The notes under the pieces are model-generated. The model did not search any database and was not told the DNA's origin. It was given only the letters and a program-made list of their open reading frames with translations. Of a stretch of 64,000 nt of DNA, positions 33,911 to 45,300 are shown in pieces. The stretch lies in the NCBI GenBank assembly GCA_017889585.1, contig JAGFZX010000003.1, positions 1 to 64,000 of the forward strand, in the 5' to 3' direction. Source of the DNA: Bacillota bacterium. GTDB lineage: Bacteria > Bacillota > Negativicutes > DSM-13327. Within the stretch, counting starts at the first letter, position 1. Every line of letters begins with the position of its first letter. Both the position numbers and the translations under genes were made by a program.

Positions 33911-35218
33911 ATGACCAAGCTAAAAGTCGTCCACTACTTAAATCAGTTTTTTGGTCAAATCGGTGGCGAAGATCACGCAAATATTACCCCCTTGAAAAAA
34001 ACTGGCCCTATCGGTCCTGGCCTAGCACTGAAAAGCGCTCTTGCCGATCAAGCCGAAGTTGTGGGCACCATCATCTGTGGCGACAGCTATTTCGCCGAAA
34101 ACATGGATACAGCTCTCAAAGAAATTATCACCTTCATCAAAGAATATAATCCTGATTTATTCATCTCCGGTCCGGCCTTCAATGCAGGCCGCTATGGTAC
34201 TGCCTGCGGCGCTGTCGCTGCAGCTGTCGAGAAAGAACTAGGTATTCCAGCTGTTACCGGAATGTATATAGAAAATCCCGGTGCTGACTTATATAAAAAA
34301 TTCATCTATATAATAAGTACTGCCAACTCAGCCATCGGCATGAAAGCAGCTATCCCCAAAATGGCAAAGTTGGCCCTAAAACTTGCCAATAAAGAGCCTC
34401 TGAGCACACCAGAAGCGGAGGGCTATATTACGAGAGGTATTAGAAAAAATTTCTTTACCTCAGAAACTGGTGCCAAACGGGCGGTAAACATGCTGGTGAA
34501 CAAAATCACTGGGCAACCCTTTACCAGCGAACTGATAATGCCTACTTTTGATCGTGTACCACCTAATCCTCCTGTTAAAGATATCCGAAAAGCCACCATT
34601 GCTCTAGTGACTTCAGGCGGTATTGTTCCAACGGGAAATCCTAGCCATATTGAATCTTCTTCAGCCTCCAAATTCGGAAAATATTCCCTGGTAGGTATTG
34701 TTAACCTTACTCCCACTACCTTCCAGACAGCCCATGGTGGTTATGACCCTACCTATGCCAATCAGGATGCTGACCGCGTACTTCCTGTCGACGTCTTACG
34801 AGAAATGGAACGACTGGGCGCTATTGGTAAGCTTCATGACTATTATTACGCCACTGTCGGCAACGGCACATCAGTAGCCAATGCTGCCTTATTTGGGAAA
34901 GTCATTGCAGGAGAACTCAGAAATGATGGTGTAGATGCTGTCATTTTGACATCTACCTGAGGCACTTGTACGCGCTGCGGTGCAGCGATGGTAAAAGAAA
35001 TCGAAAGAGCAGGCTTGCCGATAGTACACATGTGTACTATTGTGCCAATTAGTAAAACAGTCGGTGCCAATCGGATTCTACCAACAGTCGCTATCCCCTA
35101 TCCTCTTGGCAACCCCGCCCTCACGACTGAAGATGAGCAAACTTTACGTTATACACTAATAGAAAAGGCTTTAAAAGCATTATCTACTGAAGTAGAAGGT
35201 CAAACAGTATTTGAATAG
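33911..35218 (+). CDS. grdB: Glycine/betaine reductase component B, selenoprotein subunit (UGA = Sec350)
   Basis: 435 residues, with an in-frame TGA at 34958-34960 as selenocysteine 350. The motif is ILTST-U-GTCTRCGAAM, the redox centre shared by GrdB, GrdF and GrdH. It starts at ATG 33911, 22 bp after the grdA stop, with GGAGG upstream. It activates the substrate amine with the pyruvoyl subunits from GrdE and passes the carboxymethyl group to GrdA. Assignment to glycine rather than betaine or sarcosine is by gene order only. Confidence 0.93.
34973..34987 (+). promoter_or_regulatory. SECIS-like hairpin after the grdB UGA
   Basis: CGCTGC-GGT-GCAGCG forms a six-pair stem with a GGU apical loop, 12 nt after the UGA at 34958. 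Bacterial SECIS elements lie within about 15-40 nt of the UGA and use a GGU-type loop to bind SelB. This is a good fit. Confidence 0.65.
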
Positions 35219-35297
35219 TAGTTAAAAAGGGAAGTCGAATACCCATACTTCGGCTTCCTATTTTTACGAAATTATTAAATCAATGGAGGTGTTAAGT

Positions 35298-37868
35298 ATG
35301 TTGCCTGTACTAAAAGGCGTAGGATATGCACTCATTCATACCCCCAATATTTTGTATCACAACGGCGCGACCCAAACCATGGAACGGCGCAAACATCCAG
35401 AGTCTGAATATTTAAAGAAACTTAAAAACCATTTGCGTGAATATACGAATAGTCTGGACTACTTGCCCAACCAGGCCTATATTGGCAACTGTCTATTAGA
35501 TGAATTAGCTATTATCCCCCGGCCATGGTATACAAAAACAGCCCCTATCCCTGCCCGTTTTGGTCCTTATGGCGAAATTATGCCTGAAGATGAATTTTAC
35601 GGTTTGCTTAAAATCTCCGATACTTTTGATTTGGTAGTACTGGAAGAAAATTTTCTTATCAGTATAAAAGAAAAGCTAAACACCCATCAGTTGATCAGTA
35701 AAAAGCAGCTAACAAGCCTGACAACTGGCAAAAAGCTACCCGATATTGAAAGAATGGTAGCGGCCCATACTGCTGAAGGCTTATATCTAGGAGATAGAGT
35801 AGTGGGTTGTATACGCCAGGCTCATGAGATTGATGAAAACTTATCAGCTCATATCATACTAGAAAATACTGTTGCCAAAGCCTCAGGGGCTTTAGCAATC
35901 ATACATCTCTTACATAATACAAGAGTTAACGCCGCAGACATTGACTATATCATCGAATGCTCTGAAGAAGCCTGCGGCGATGTGAACCAGCGCGGCGGCG
36001 GCAACTTCGCCAAAGCAATCGGAGAAATTGCTGATCTAGGTAATGCTACCGGTTCAGACGTACGCGGCTTTTGTGCCGGACCAGTACACGCCCTGCTAGA
36101 GGCTGCTTCCCTAATCAAAGCAGGCGTGTTTAAAAACGTGGTGGTGGTCGGCGGCGGCTCAACCGCCAAGCTAGGCATGAACGGCAAAGATCATGTGGCC
36201 AAAAACATGCCTGCTTTAGAGGACATGTTAGGAACCTTCGCCCTACTAATCAGTAAAAATGACTTCATTAATCCAGTTATTCGTCTCGATGTTATCGGCA
36301 AACACAATATCGGATCAGGTTCCGCACCTCAGCAAGTCATGAAAGCACTAATCAGTGAACCATTAACTAAACTGGGCAAAAAAATCAAAGATATTGATTA
36401 TTACTCCGTTGAAATGCAAAATCCTGAACTTACCGAACCAGCGGGAGCCGGCAATGTACCCGAAGCCAACTATAAAATAATTGGGGCCTTAGCAGTAATG
36501 AATGGCGAAATGACCCGTTCGGAGCTCCCAGCTTTTGTTGCCAAACACGGACTGCCTGGTTTCGCCCCCACACAAGGTCACATACCTTCTGGCGTGCCTG
36601 TCCTTGGTTATATTCGCGATCAGTTATTAGCCGGAAACATTAATAATGCGATGCTCATCGGTAAAGGCAGTTTATTTCTAGCTCGTATGACCAACCTATT
36701 TGATGGTTTATCCTTAATTATCGAAAAAAATTCAGGTGTTACTGAACTCCTAACTGAAACATCTGACCTATTGGCAACAAGCATAACTCCAAAAAAAATC
36801 AACATTGGTATTACCCTGCTGGGCAGCGAACACGGGCCAGAAGAAGTCATCAGAGGCGCTGAAATAGCACAAAAAAACCTCCCTGCTGTAAAGATAGTAA
36901 TTATCGGCCCAGCTAGTGCCCAAACTCAGCTCACCAAAATAAATGCTGAGGATGAAAGAACCTGCCATCAACATATGACTAACATGTTAGCTACAGGTGA
37001 GCTAGATGCTGCTGTCACCATGCACCACAACTTCCCCATTGGCATAGCTACCGTAGGACTCGTAATCACCCCAAGCCGAGGAGAAAAAATGTTCATTGCA
37101 TCCACCACAGGTACTACCGCGACTAATAGAGTGGAAAGCATGGTTAGAAATACCCTTTGTGGTATTTCAGCCGCCAAAGCATATGGGATCGCAAGCCCCA
37201 CTGTCGGCATTCTAAATGTGGATGGCGCAAAGAAGACCGAGGGAATATTAAGGGAACTTAAAAATGAAGGCTATGACATCAATTTTGCCCATAGTAAGCG
37301 AGCTGACGGCGGCATCATTATGCGGGGTAATGACCTTCTGATGGGTACACCTGATATTATGGTAACAGATAGCCTAACAGGCAATCTGTTAATGAAAGTT
37401 TTTTCTGCCTATACCACTGGCGGTAATTATGAAACATCTGGATATGGTTATGGCCCTGGCATTGGCGAAAATTTTTCTAGTATCATCAATATTATTTCTC
37501 GTTCATCAGGGGCAGCCGTTATCGCTAGCGCCATTGAATATGCTGATGAAATGGTCAAGGGGCAAGCCCTCGCTATAGCTGCCCAGGAATTTGCTTCTGC
37601 CAACCAAGCTGGCTTACGTGAACTTCTAACACAACCAAACAAACAAACTATTCCTGCTACAGAAATAACCATACCACCTAAAAAAATAGTTGATCAACAA
37701 ATTGTTGGTATTGATGTTTTAGAGCTAGAAAGGGCACAGAAACTCCTCTGGCAGCATGGTATTTATGCCGAAACTGGTATGGGCTGTATAGGACCAATCA
37801 TTTTGGTAGCACCTGATGAGCAAAATATTGCACTGCAACTACTAAAACAACATAAATATATTATATAA
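35298..37868 (+). CDS. grdC/grdD: Glycine reductase component C, GrdC-GrdD fusion
   Basis: 856 residues from ATG 35298 (GGAGG upstream). Residues 1 to about 490 correspond to GrdC, a ketoacyl-synthase-like subunit with ECSEEACGDVNQRGGGNF near 220-237. From about residue 497 (INIGITLLGSEHGPEEV) a complete GrdD domain follows, ending IYAETGMGCIGPIIL. Component C releases acetyl phosphate from the carboxymethyl-selenoether, conserving energy. The two subunits are separate genes in classical Clostridia. The fused form fixes a 1:1 ratio; no stop or frameshift lies between them. Confidence 0.92.
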   Translation: MLPVLKGVGYALIHTPNILYHNGATQTMERRKHPESEYLKKLKNHLREYTNSLDYLPNQAYIGNCLLDELAIIPRPWYTKTAPIPARFGPYGEIMPEDEFYGLLKISDTFDLVVLEENFLISIKEKLNTHQLISKKQLTSLTTGKKLPDIERMVAAHTAEGLYLGDRVVGCIRQAHEIDENLSAHIILENTVAKASGALAIIHLLHNTRVNAADIDYIIECSEEACGDVNQRGGGNFAKAIGEIADLGNATGSDVRGFCAGPVHALLEAASLIKAGVFKNVVVVGGGSTAKLGMNGKDHVAKNMPALEDMLGTFALLISKNDFINPVIRLDVIGKHNIGSGSAPQQVMKALISEPLTKLGKKIKDIDYYSVEMQNPELTEPAGAGNVPEANYKIIGALAVMNGEMTRSELPAFVAKHGLPGFAPTQGHIPSGVPVLGYIRDQLLAGNINNAMLIGKGSLFLARMTNLFDGLSLIIEKNSGVTELLTETSDLLATSITPKKINIGITLLGSEHGPEEVIRGAEIAQKNLPAVKIVIIGPASAQTQLTKINAEDERTCHQHMTNMLATGELDAAVTMHHNFPIGIATVGLVITPSRGEKMFIASTTGTTATNRVESMVRNTLCGISAAKAYGIASPTVGILNVDGAKKTEGILRELKNEGYDINFAHSKRADGGIIMRGNDLLMGTPDIMVTDSLTGNLLMKVFSAYTTGGNYETSGYGYGPGIGENFSSIINIISRSSGAAVIASAIEYADEMVKGQALAIAAQEFASANQAGLRELLTQPNKQTIPATEITIPPKKIVDQQIVGIDVLELERAQKLLWQHGIYAETGMGCIGPIILVAPDEQNIALQLLKQHKYII

Positions 37869-37984
37869 ACCTATAGCACTCCGTCCGAATAAACAAAGCA
37901 TGACTCACCCCAAACTTATAACTTCTAATACTATTTTTGATGTGTTAGATACATTACATCCCTATTGCTAGTCCACCAGAAATG

Positions 37985-38040
37985 AGATATAGGGCATCGC
38001 TTGCTTCCTACATAACGCCGCTCAATCCTATATCTAATTT
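37985..38040 (+). terminator. Probable terminator of the grd operon
   Basis: AGATATAGG pairs with CCTATATCT over a 33-nt internal part, followed by AATTTTTA. It lies about 117 bp after the grdCD stop. The stem is AT-rich, so efficiency may be modest. Confidence 0.5.
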
Positions 38041-38108
38041 TTACTGATTGCCGTTAAGAATCTTTAATTCAATCTATCTATAAGAACAGTACTAGTATAT
38101 AATTTTTT

Positions 38109-38175
38109 GTCATTGCGAATGTAGCGAAGCAATCTCTTGACAAGTAGGGGATTGCTTCGCTACACTCGCAATGAC
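38109..38175. repeat. Palindromic intergenic repeat of the CATTGCGA family
   Basis: GTCATTGCGA-TGTAGCGAAGCAATC and its complement form a long hairpin around 13 nt. This matches a widespread bacterial intergenic palindrome (CATTGCGAG...CGAAGCAATC), thought to be a non-autonomous mobile repeat. Similar phrases AAACTTATAA..TCTAATAC flank it at about 37912 and 38181. Confidence 0.7.
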
Positions 38176-38207
38176 AGATAAAAACTTATAATCTCTAATA
38201 CTCAACA

Positions 38208-38278
38208 AAGAAGGCGGTTCACGATAACTCCTACATACCCGCAATTGGGTCAGAGGAATATTCGCGAACCGCCTTCTT
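38208..38278 (-). terminator. Terminator of the thiEC operon
   Basis: AAGAAGGCGGTTC and GAACCGCCTTCTT form a perfect 13-bp stem, with a smaller ACCC/GGGT hairpin inside. It begins five bases after the thiC stop on the minus strand. Confidence 0.65.
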
Positions 38279-38282
38279 CTAC

Positions 38283-39584
38283 CTAAATATCTAGTTCTTC
38301 ACCATTCAAGATTTTATTCATGGTTTTCATAGCACACATTTTTCCACACATAGTGCATGTATCTTCCTGTTCAGGCACTGAGGATTCCCGATATGCCTTG
38401 GCTTTTTCAGGATCAATGGCCAGTTCAATCATTTTATTAAAATCAATATCAGCCCGTGCTTGACTCATCTTATTATCCCAATCTCGTGCTCCTTTAACGC
38501 CTTTAGCAATATCGGCAGCATGGGCAGCTATTCTAGCAGCAATGATACCTTCTTTCATGTCATCCATTGTTGGCAAACGCAAATGTTCTGCTGGAGTTAC
38601 ATAACACAAGAAGTCTGCACCTGCAGAAGCAGCAATCGCTCCTCCAATAGCACTGGTGATATGATCATAACCAGGCGCTACATCTGTCACCAATGGCCCT
38701 AAAACATAAAATGGCGCCCCATGGCACAATCGCTTTTGGAGCATTATATTACCAGCAATCTCATTTAATGCCATATGTCCAGGTCCTTCAACCATGACTT
38801 GCACGTTTTTCTCCCAAGCCCGTTTCGTCAACTCTCCCAGGACAATTAATTCATGAATTTGTGATGCATCAGTAGAATCATTAATAGACCCTGGCCTGCA
38901 TGCATCACCGAGGCTAATGGTCACATCATACTTAGCGCATATATCTAACACACGATCATAATGCTCATAAAAAGGATTTTCACTATTATTTAATTCCATC
39001 CAAGCAAAGAGTAACGAACCGCCTCGGGATACAATATTGGTTAACCGTTTCTGTCCTTTCACTTTTGATGCTGTTTCCCGATTCAGCCCAGCATGAATGG
39101 TCATGAAATCCACGCCATCTTCCGCATGTTTCTGGACGACTGACAAAAATTCCTCAGCAGTAATGCTTTTCAATTCTTTATCTAAAAAGCCTACAGCGTC
39201 ATACATTGGCACTGTACCAATCATGGCGGGCGACATTTCAATTAGCCGACGACGAAACTCCCGTGTTTTGCCAAAACAACTTAAATCCATAATGGCGTCT
39301 GCTTTCATATCAATGGCTTTTTGAACTTTACAGATTTCTTGTTCCACATCACAGCAATCTTCTGAAACCCCTAGGTTAACATTGATTTTCGTGCTTAAGC
39401 CTTGACCCACGCCTGTAGCATCAATTGATGTATGGTTTTTATTAGCTGGTATAGCGATCTTCCCTTGAGCAATTAACTCCATCAACAGAGCAACGTCCAT
39501 ACCTTCTTTATCTGCCACTCTAGCCATTTCCTTAGTTACAATTCCTTTTTTAGCTGCATCCATTTGTGTTGTATAACTCATCAT
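38283..39584 (-). CDS. thiC: Phosphomethylpyrimidine synthase
   Basis: 433 residues. The C-terminal [11 protein letters not shown] is the CX2CX4C site for the radical-SAM 4Fe-4S cluster, and [13 protein letters not shown] and [10 protein letters not shown] are family hallmarks. It converts AIR, the purM product of the upstream pur operon, into HMP phosphate. It is the short form lacking the long N-terminal domain of proteobacterial ThiC. Its ATG overlaps the thiE stop (TAATG). The next ATG (39581) is equally well spaced from AGGAG. Confidence 0.97.
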   Translation of the reverse strand: MMSYTTQMDAAKKGIVTKEMARVADKEGMDVALLMELIAQGKIAIPANKNHTSIDATGVGQGLSTKINVNLGVSEDCCDVEQEICKVQKAIDMKADAIMDLSCFGKTREFRRRLIEMSPAMIGTVPMYDAVGFLDKELKSITAEEFLSVVQKHAEDGVDFMTIHAGLNRETASKVKGQKRLTNIVSRGGSLLFAWMELNNSENPFYEHYDRVLDICAKYDVTISLGDACRPGSINDSTDASQIHELIVLGELTKRAWEKNVQVMVEGPGHMALNEIAGNIMLQKRLCHGAPFYVLGPLVTDVAPGYDHITSAIGGAIAASAGADFLCYVTPAEHLRLPTMDDMKEGIIAARIAAHAADIAKGVKGARDWDNKMSQARADIDFNKMIELAIDPEKAKAYRESSVPEQEDTCTMCGKMCAMKTMNKILNGEELDI

Positions 39585-40237
39585 TATTTCTCCTCAACTA
39601 TACTATTTTTAATTACTTCTTTAATCAGACTGATTCTCTCAGGGATATCCTTAGCTGTCGTTATTTCAGTGATGATCGCAATACACTCAGTACCTCGCTT
39701 CATTACGTCTGAGATATTATTTATTTTGATTCCCCCAATAGCAACAAAAGGAATGGGGATATTTTGAGCTACATATTCCAAATATTCAAAACCCACTGGA
39801 TCACATACATCTTTCTTAGTAGCCGTTTTAAAAATAGGTCCCACTCCGATATAATCAGCACCAGATCTTACTGCCTGCTGGGCTTCTCCTGGACAATGGG
39901 TAGAAATACCGATAATCATCTTATCCCCAACTAGCTCCCGCACTTTCTCTAGGGGTAAATCGTCTTGACCAATATGTACCCCATCTGCCTGCACAATCAT
40001 CGCCAAATCAATATCATCATTGACAATAAAAGTGACACCAGCTTCCTTGGTCATTTCTCTGATCGTACAGCACTCACTGTACTTATCTTTCATTTTTTTA
40101 TCTTTTTCCCGGTATTGTATGATTTTTACACCGGCAGCAATCATTTCCTTTACAACTTCAATATTGCTGCGGCCCATTGAAAGTTCTTCCGCGGTAATAC
40201 AATATAAATCTGTATTAAAATGATAATTCCTTTTCAT
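39584..40237 (-). CDS. thiE: Thiamine-phosphate synthase
   Basis: 217 residues. Motifs IQYREKDK (pyrophosphate-binding), [23 protein letters not shown] and [13 protein letters not shown] are as in ThiE. It condenses HMP-PP with thiazole phosphate. The start ATG 40237 has GAGGAG upstream. First gene after the TPP riboswitch; genes for thiazole synthesis are not in this window. Confidence 0.95.
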   Translation of the reverse strand: MKRNYHFNTDLYCITAEELSMGRSNIEVVKEMIAAGVKIIQYREKDKKMKDKYSECCTIREMTKEAGVTFIVNDDIDLAMIVQADGVHIGQDDLPLEKVRELVGDKMIIGISTHCPGEAQQAVRSGADYIGVGPIFKTATKKDVCDPVGFEYLEYVAQNIPIPFVAIGGIKINNISDVMKRGTECIAIITEITTAKDIPERISLIKEVIKNSIVEEK

Positions 40238-40318
40238 ATTAATTCCTCTCCTCCTAATATATAATCTAAAATAATATCAACTTGTTGGGCTGCGGCAATA
40301 TTCATCCGTAGCGCACTT

Positions 40319-40351
40319 AAAAAAGCTTATCCAAAGAGGATAAGCTTTTTC
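40319..40351 (-). terminator. Expression-platform terminator of the TPP riboswitch
   Basis: AAAAAGCTTATCC pairs with GGATAAGCTTTTT, followed on the minus strand by TTTTTTAAG. It sits between the aptamer and thiE, so TPP binding should allow it to form. Confidence 0.8.
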
Positions 40352-40373
40352 GCAAATATAAAAAATATACAAA

Positions 40374-40456
40374 GCAGCTTCCCTACGATGGTGCTAACCA
40401 TGTCAGGTTCAAAGGGTCAGGAATATCCTTCTCAGCCAATTGGCCCCCCTAGCGTC
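40374..40456 (-). ncRNA. TPP riboswitch aptamer
   Basis: The minus strand carries the conserved CTAGGGGGGCC, GGCTGAGA, CCCTTTGAACCTGA and the closing GTAGGGAAGC. These are the pyrimidine- and pyrophosphate-sensing cores of the thi box. It controls thiE-thiC by termination. Confidence 0.95.
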
Positions 40457-40515
40457 CTATTCAATTAGTTAAATCATAATGCATTTGCGACGATTAGTAA
40501 AGCACAATGTTATAT

Positions 40516-41217
40516 TTATTCAGCTGCTTCCAGGGCAATATTCATCATTTGCGTAAAAGTAGTCTGACGCTCTGCCGCTGAAGTAGCTTCACCAGTAACC
40601 AAACTGTCGCTAACAGTTAAAATTGTCAAGGCTTGAATACCATGCTTAGCGGCCAAAGTATATAATCCTACAGTTTCCATCTCTACAGCCAAGACGCCAA
40701 AATCAGCCCAGCGTTTCCAATCCTCAGAATTGTCATGATAAAAAGTATCTGTTGTGAATACATTGCCAACCTTAACCTTAATACCCAGTTTTTCTGCAGC
40801 ATCATATGCTTTTTTCAATAAATCAAAACTAGCAGTAGGTGCATAAGTCATCCCATCAAAGCGTTGTAGATTGATATTAGAATCATGAGAGACCGCCATG
40901 GCCATAATAACATCTTTTATTTTTACATCCTCTTGCAGAGAACCACAAGTACCAATTCGAATAATATTTTTTACATTATAACTGGTAATGAGCTCATGAG
41001 CATAGATCGAGATAGAAGGAACCCCCATACCTGAAGCCTGAACTGAAATTCGTTTTCCCTTATAAAATCCTGTATATCCATACATACCCCGGACTTCATT
41101 ATAACAAATGGCATTTTCTAAAAAGGTTTCAGCAATAAACTTAGCTCTAAGCGGATCACCAGGCATTAATACCGTGCTTGCAATGTCACCTTGTTGCGCA
41201 TTAATATGTATACTCAT
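40516..41217 (-). CDS. deoD: Purine-nucleoside phosphorylase, DeoD type
   Basis: 233 residues from ATG 41217 ([11 protein letters not shown]); an ATG at 41232 precedes its apparent ribosome site. Motifs [32 protein letters not shown] and [10 protein letters not shown], with the catalytic Asp, are those of hexameric PNPs. It cleaves purine nucleosides with phosphate for salvage. It stands alone between the thi leader and aroD. Confidence 0.95.
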   Translation of the reverse strand: MSIHINAQQGDIASTVLMPGDPLRAKFIAETFLENAICYNEVRGMYGYTGFYKGKRISVQASGMGVPSISIYAHELITSYNVKNIIRIGTCGSLQEDVKIKDVIMAMAVSHDSNINLQRFDGMTYAPTASFDLLKKAYDAAEKLGIKVKVGNVFTTDTFYHDNSEDWKRWADFGVLAVEMETVGLYTLAAKHGIQALTILTVSDSLVTGEATSAAERQTTFTQMMNIALEAAE

Positions 41218-41317
41218 TCTTCCTGCCCCCATTTTCGATTATGTCAATATTATATATTTTTCAACAACTATTATGCAACTAAGCTCTTTATCGAAATAAT
41301 ATTTATAGCATAAAAAA

Positions 41318-42073
41318 TTACACACCCATGGATTTATCAACAATATGGAATACAGCATTTAAATCTTCAATCGGTACCTGCCCAGGCGCCGAACTGCTTT
41401 GCCCTACTGCAAAGCTAACGGAGGAACCAAAAACTCCGCCGAACATGCGGGTCACGGCACCAAGCCCCCCCATTGACATACTGATTACAGGTATTTTAAG
41501 TCTTCTTTTCGCTTCTAATGTTGCACTGAATAAGGTAATTACATCTTCCAAGCTCTGCGGCATAACCGCCACTTTTGCAACATCTGCACCTTTTAGCTCT
41601 GCTTGCGCAAACTTTTGATTCAGAATGTCTTGACTCGGTGTAGATCTAAAATTATGAAATGATGCGATGACTTTTACACCATTGGCATGTGCAACATTGC
41701 ATAGTTGCGCAAAATGTTCTGGAGTATTGCTTAATTCACAATCAACATATTCTACACTTGTACCAGTACAGATAGCTGCATTTAATTCAATGGCTTCACT
41801 GTCTGATAAAATTATCGGTTGGCCACCTTCTCGAATGGATCGAATGGTGAATATAATGGGTATGTTCCCAGCAATCTCTTTTATTTCCTTTGCTATGGCG
41901 ATTACTTCATTTGTATTGGCAATACCTTCAAAAAAATCTGCACGCCACTCAATGATATCAGGTTTTTTGATCAGGACAGCAAACAATTCAGCTAGTATAA
42001 CGTCTTTGGTTTTTCCAACCAGCGGGGTACATATCAGGGGTTTAGTTCCTTCACCAATTACTTTACCCTTCAC
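41318..42073 (-). CDS. aroD: 3-dehydroquinate dehydratase, type I
   Basis: 251 residues from GTG 42073, preceded by AAGGAGAT; longer frames to 42160 are not supported. It contains EWRADFFE, the catalytic His-Lys region (ASFHNFRSTP, and VAKVAVMPQS with the Schiff-base Lys) and SMGGLGAVTRMFGGVFGSS. It forms 3-dehydroshikimate. It is on the opposite strand and 17.5 kb away from the aroFBAC operon, so it is controlled separately. Confidence 0.95.
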   Translation of the reverse strand: MKGKVIGEGTKPLICTPLVGKTKDVILAELFAVLIKKPDIIEWRADFFEGIANTNEVIAIAKEIKEIAGNIPIIFTIRSIREGGQPIILSDSEAIELNAAICTGTSVEYVDCELSNTPEHFAQLCNVAHANGVKVIASFHNFRSTPSQDILNQKFAQAELKGADVAKVAVMPQSLEDVITLFSATLEAKRRLKIPVISMSMGGLGAVTRMFGGVFGSSVSFAVGQSSSAPGQVPIEDLNAVFHIVDKSMGV

Positions 42074-42253
42074 TTCAAATCTCCTTAATTCACTAATTTT
42101 TATTCCATAATCATCTTTAGGATCACAATAATATAAATACCATACTACAACGCAGATCATCCCTAGTATGCCTGAAATTATAATTTATTTTCGCCATAAA
42201 ATTCCCAACACCTGCAATTGTAATTTTCCATTAACTAAAAATTACAATTCCAG

Positions 42254-42297
42254 ATCAAAAGACCTACAAACTATCATCTAGCCTGTAGGTCTTTGAT
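42254..42297 (-). terminator. Terminator of the RND efflux operon
   Basis: ATCAAA and GACCTACA pair with TGTAGGTC and TTGAT seven bases after the RND pump stop. The stem ends in T-rich sequence on the minus strand. Confidence 0.65.
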
Positions 42298-42303
42298 TTG
42301 AAC

Positions 42304-45300
42304 TTATGAAACTTCGTCTGTTTTAGTGTTAAAACGGTTTTTCAATTTATCAACTATTAAATATACTGCAGGCACAACCACTAATGTCAGTATAGTGGAA
42401 GTAATGAGTCCACCCACTAATACTACACCCATGGATTGGCGTAGTTCTGCTCCTGCACCAACTCCTAGGGCAATAGGCATCATACCAAAGATCATAGCGG
42501 CTGTAGTCATTAATATAGGTCGCAGCCTCACACTGCCTGCCTCTAGCAGTGCTTCAGTGATTTCTTTACCTGTTTCCCGTAACTGGTTTGTATAGTCTAC
42601 CAGCAAAATAGCATTCTTGGTAACCAGTCCCATCAACATAATCACGCCGATCAGCGACATAATATTCATAGTCTGCCCAGAAATCAACAGTCCTAGAATA
42701 GCGCCAATTAAGGAAAATGGCAGAGATAACATAATGGTCAGAGGATGGATAAAACTTTCAAACTGGGCGGCAAGCACCATGTATATCAGAATAACTGCCA
42801 ACCCTAGAGATTTTCCAATTTCCGCAAACGAATCCTGCATGGTTTGTGCCTGTCCTACAAATTTATAGGAGTAACCAAGAGGCAGATTCATCTCTGGCAT
42901 CATAGATTTCACTTTGTTAATAATATCTCCTGATGATACTCCGACCACATTAGAATAAACAATAACCTCCCTTTGCCTTAGGTCTCTGTCAATCTCAGTA
43001 GGACCTGATGACAATTTAATATCTGCAATATCTCCCAATCGAACAAAATTACCAGACTTAGCAGCAATTTGCAGATTGGCTACATCATCAATACTATTAC
43101 GATTCATGGAGTCTAACCGCACATTAATGTTATAATCTTTATCCCCAGCGTTATATTTATTTCTAGGATTAATCCCTAAAAATGCAGATTGAACAGTATT
43201 AGCTACCACTGTAGCATCAAGACCAGCATCACTGACTCGTACAGAGTTTAGTACTACCTGTACTTCAGGTGAGGATTGTTCACTAGAGATATCCACATCA
43301 GCCGTACCAGGAATCTGTTTGAGTTTGCCTGCCAATTCCTGAGCAGTATGGGTTAAGACTTCGAGGTTAGGACCACGCAAAGCCACTTGCACTGGTCTAG
43401 AATCCCCTCTCCCCATGCCTTGACCGTTTTGTACCGCAACTTTTAGTTCACCAAAATTACGGAATTTGGATCGTAGTTCATCCATAATTTTATCCATGGA
43501 ACGTGATCGACGATCTGTGGCAACCAATTTTACACCAATAGTGGCTTTATTTGCCTGGCTGCCAGGACCAACAGTCAATACCGCAGACTCTAATTCTGGT
43601 ATTGCGTTTACTTGTTTTTCAATAGGCACAACAAGTCCCTGCATCTTTTCAAAAGAAGTACCTGCTGGTGCTGTCATCGCAATACTAAATTCGCCAGAAT
43701 CATAAGTGGGCTGAAATTCAGTACCAATAAACGGTAATAACAGTCCATTGAGCAGTAATGACAATACTGCTACAGCGATAACCTTTTTGGGATGCCCTAA
43801 TGCCCAAACTAAAATATTGTTATAAGCTGCCTGTATTGCTAAGAAACCATTCTCGAAACGGTCTAAGCCGTTTTGCAGTTTCTTGCGCCAGCCATGAGAA
43901 ACCTGTTTCTCATGGGTTGGTTTTAACCAATAAGCTGATAAAGTCGGTGTCAGAGTAAAGGCTACAAACAAAGAAAAGGTCACAGCAAATGCTACTGTTA
44001 AACCAAACTGTTTGAAATACTGACCAACAATCCCCCCCATGCTACCCACAGGTACAAATACAGCCAATATGGATAATGTGGTGGCCATAACAGCCAGAGC
44101 AATTTCTGAAGTACCCTCTCGCGCCGCCTCTAAGGCTGTTTTACCAGCTTCCATATGGCGATAAACATTTTCAATAACAACAATGGCATCATCGATTAAA
44201 ATACCTACCGCCAAACTTAGCCCCATCAAGGACATATTATTTAGTGTAAAACGCATAGTTTTCAATAAAAAGAATGTGGCAATTACTGAAGTAGGAATAG
44301 CAATAGCACCAATGATCGTTGCTCGTGTATTTTGCAAGAACAAAAACGTGATTACAATTGCCAGGAACCCACCAAAAATCATGGACATCATGACATCATC
44401 CACACTACTTTTAATATAAACAGCACTATCGCGAGTTACTGAAACTTTAATATCTGGTGGCAATAACGTTTGTACTTTATCCATAGTTTGTTTAGCCCGC
44501 TGCGCTACATCCACCGTATTGGTTCCTGACTGCTTCTGTACGGCTACCATAACACTAGGCATACCATTCGTACGAACCAAAGAGCGTTGTTCACCAAAAC
44601 TATCAACAACATTGGCTACGTCACCCAATTTGATTAAGCGTCCATCCTGATTGGCAGCAATGACATTTTTAATATCGTCAACAGTCTTATATTTACCCAC
44701 AGTCCTAACCGTTAATTTGGTTCCCTTCTCATTAATGTCTCCCCCTGGAGCATTCAGATTTTGACTGTTGACTGCATCAAGAATTTGCTGCATTGAGATT
44801 TTATAAGTGGCTAATTTCTTAGAATCTACTTGCACCTGAATCTCACGATCAGTAGCTCCTGTGATGCTGACGTCAGCCACACCATCAATACGCTGCAATT
44901 CGTCTTTCACCACATCAACAGCTAATTTGCGAATCTCCCCCGGACTGCGAGTATCAGACAGCATGCTAAAATACAAAACGGGAGCAGCACTTGCATCAAA
45001 TCGCTGAATAGTTGGTTCATCTATCTGATCAGGAAGTCGTTTACGGACAGCTGCAACCTTTTCCCTCACTTCATTAGCCGCAAGCTTAGGATCAGTCCCA
45101 AATTCAAACTCAATCGTTGTTTGAGAAATACCTTCTTTCGTTACTGATGTTAAATTTTTAATACCCGAAAGAGAGCTAACAGCATCCTCAATCGGTTTAG
45201 TAACTAGACTTTCCATTTCTTCCGGCGAAGTGCCAGAATAGCTCACTGATACGTTTACAAGGGGAAAATCAACATCGGGATTAAGGTCAATTCCGAGACT

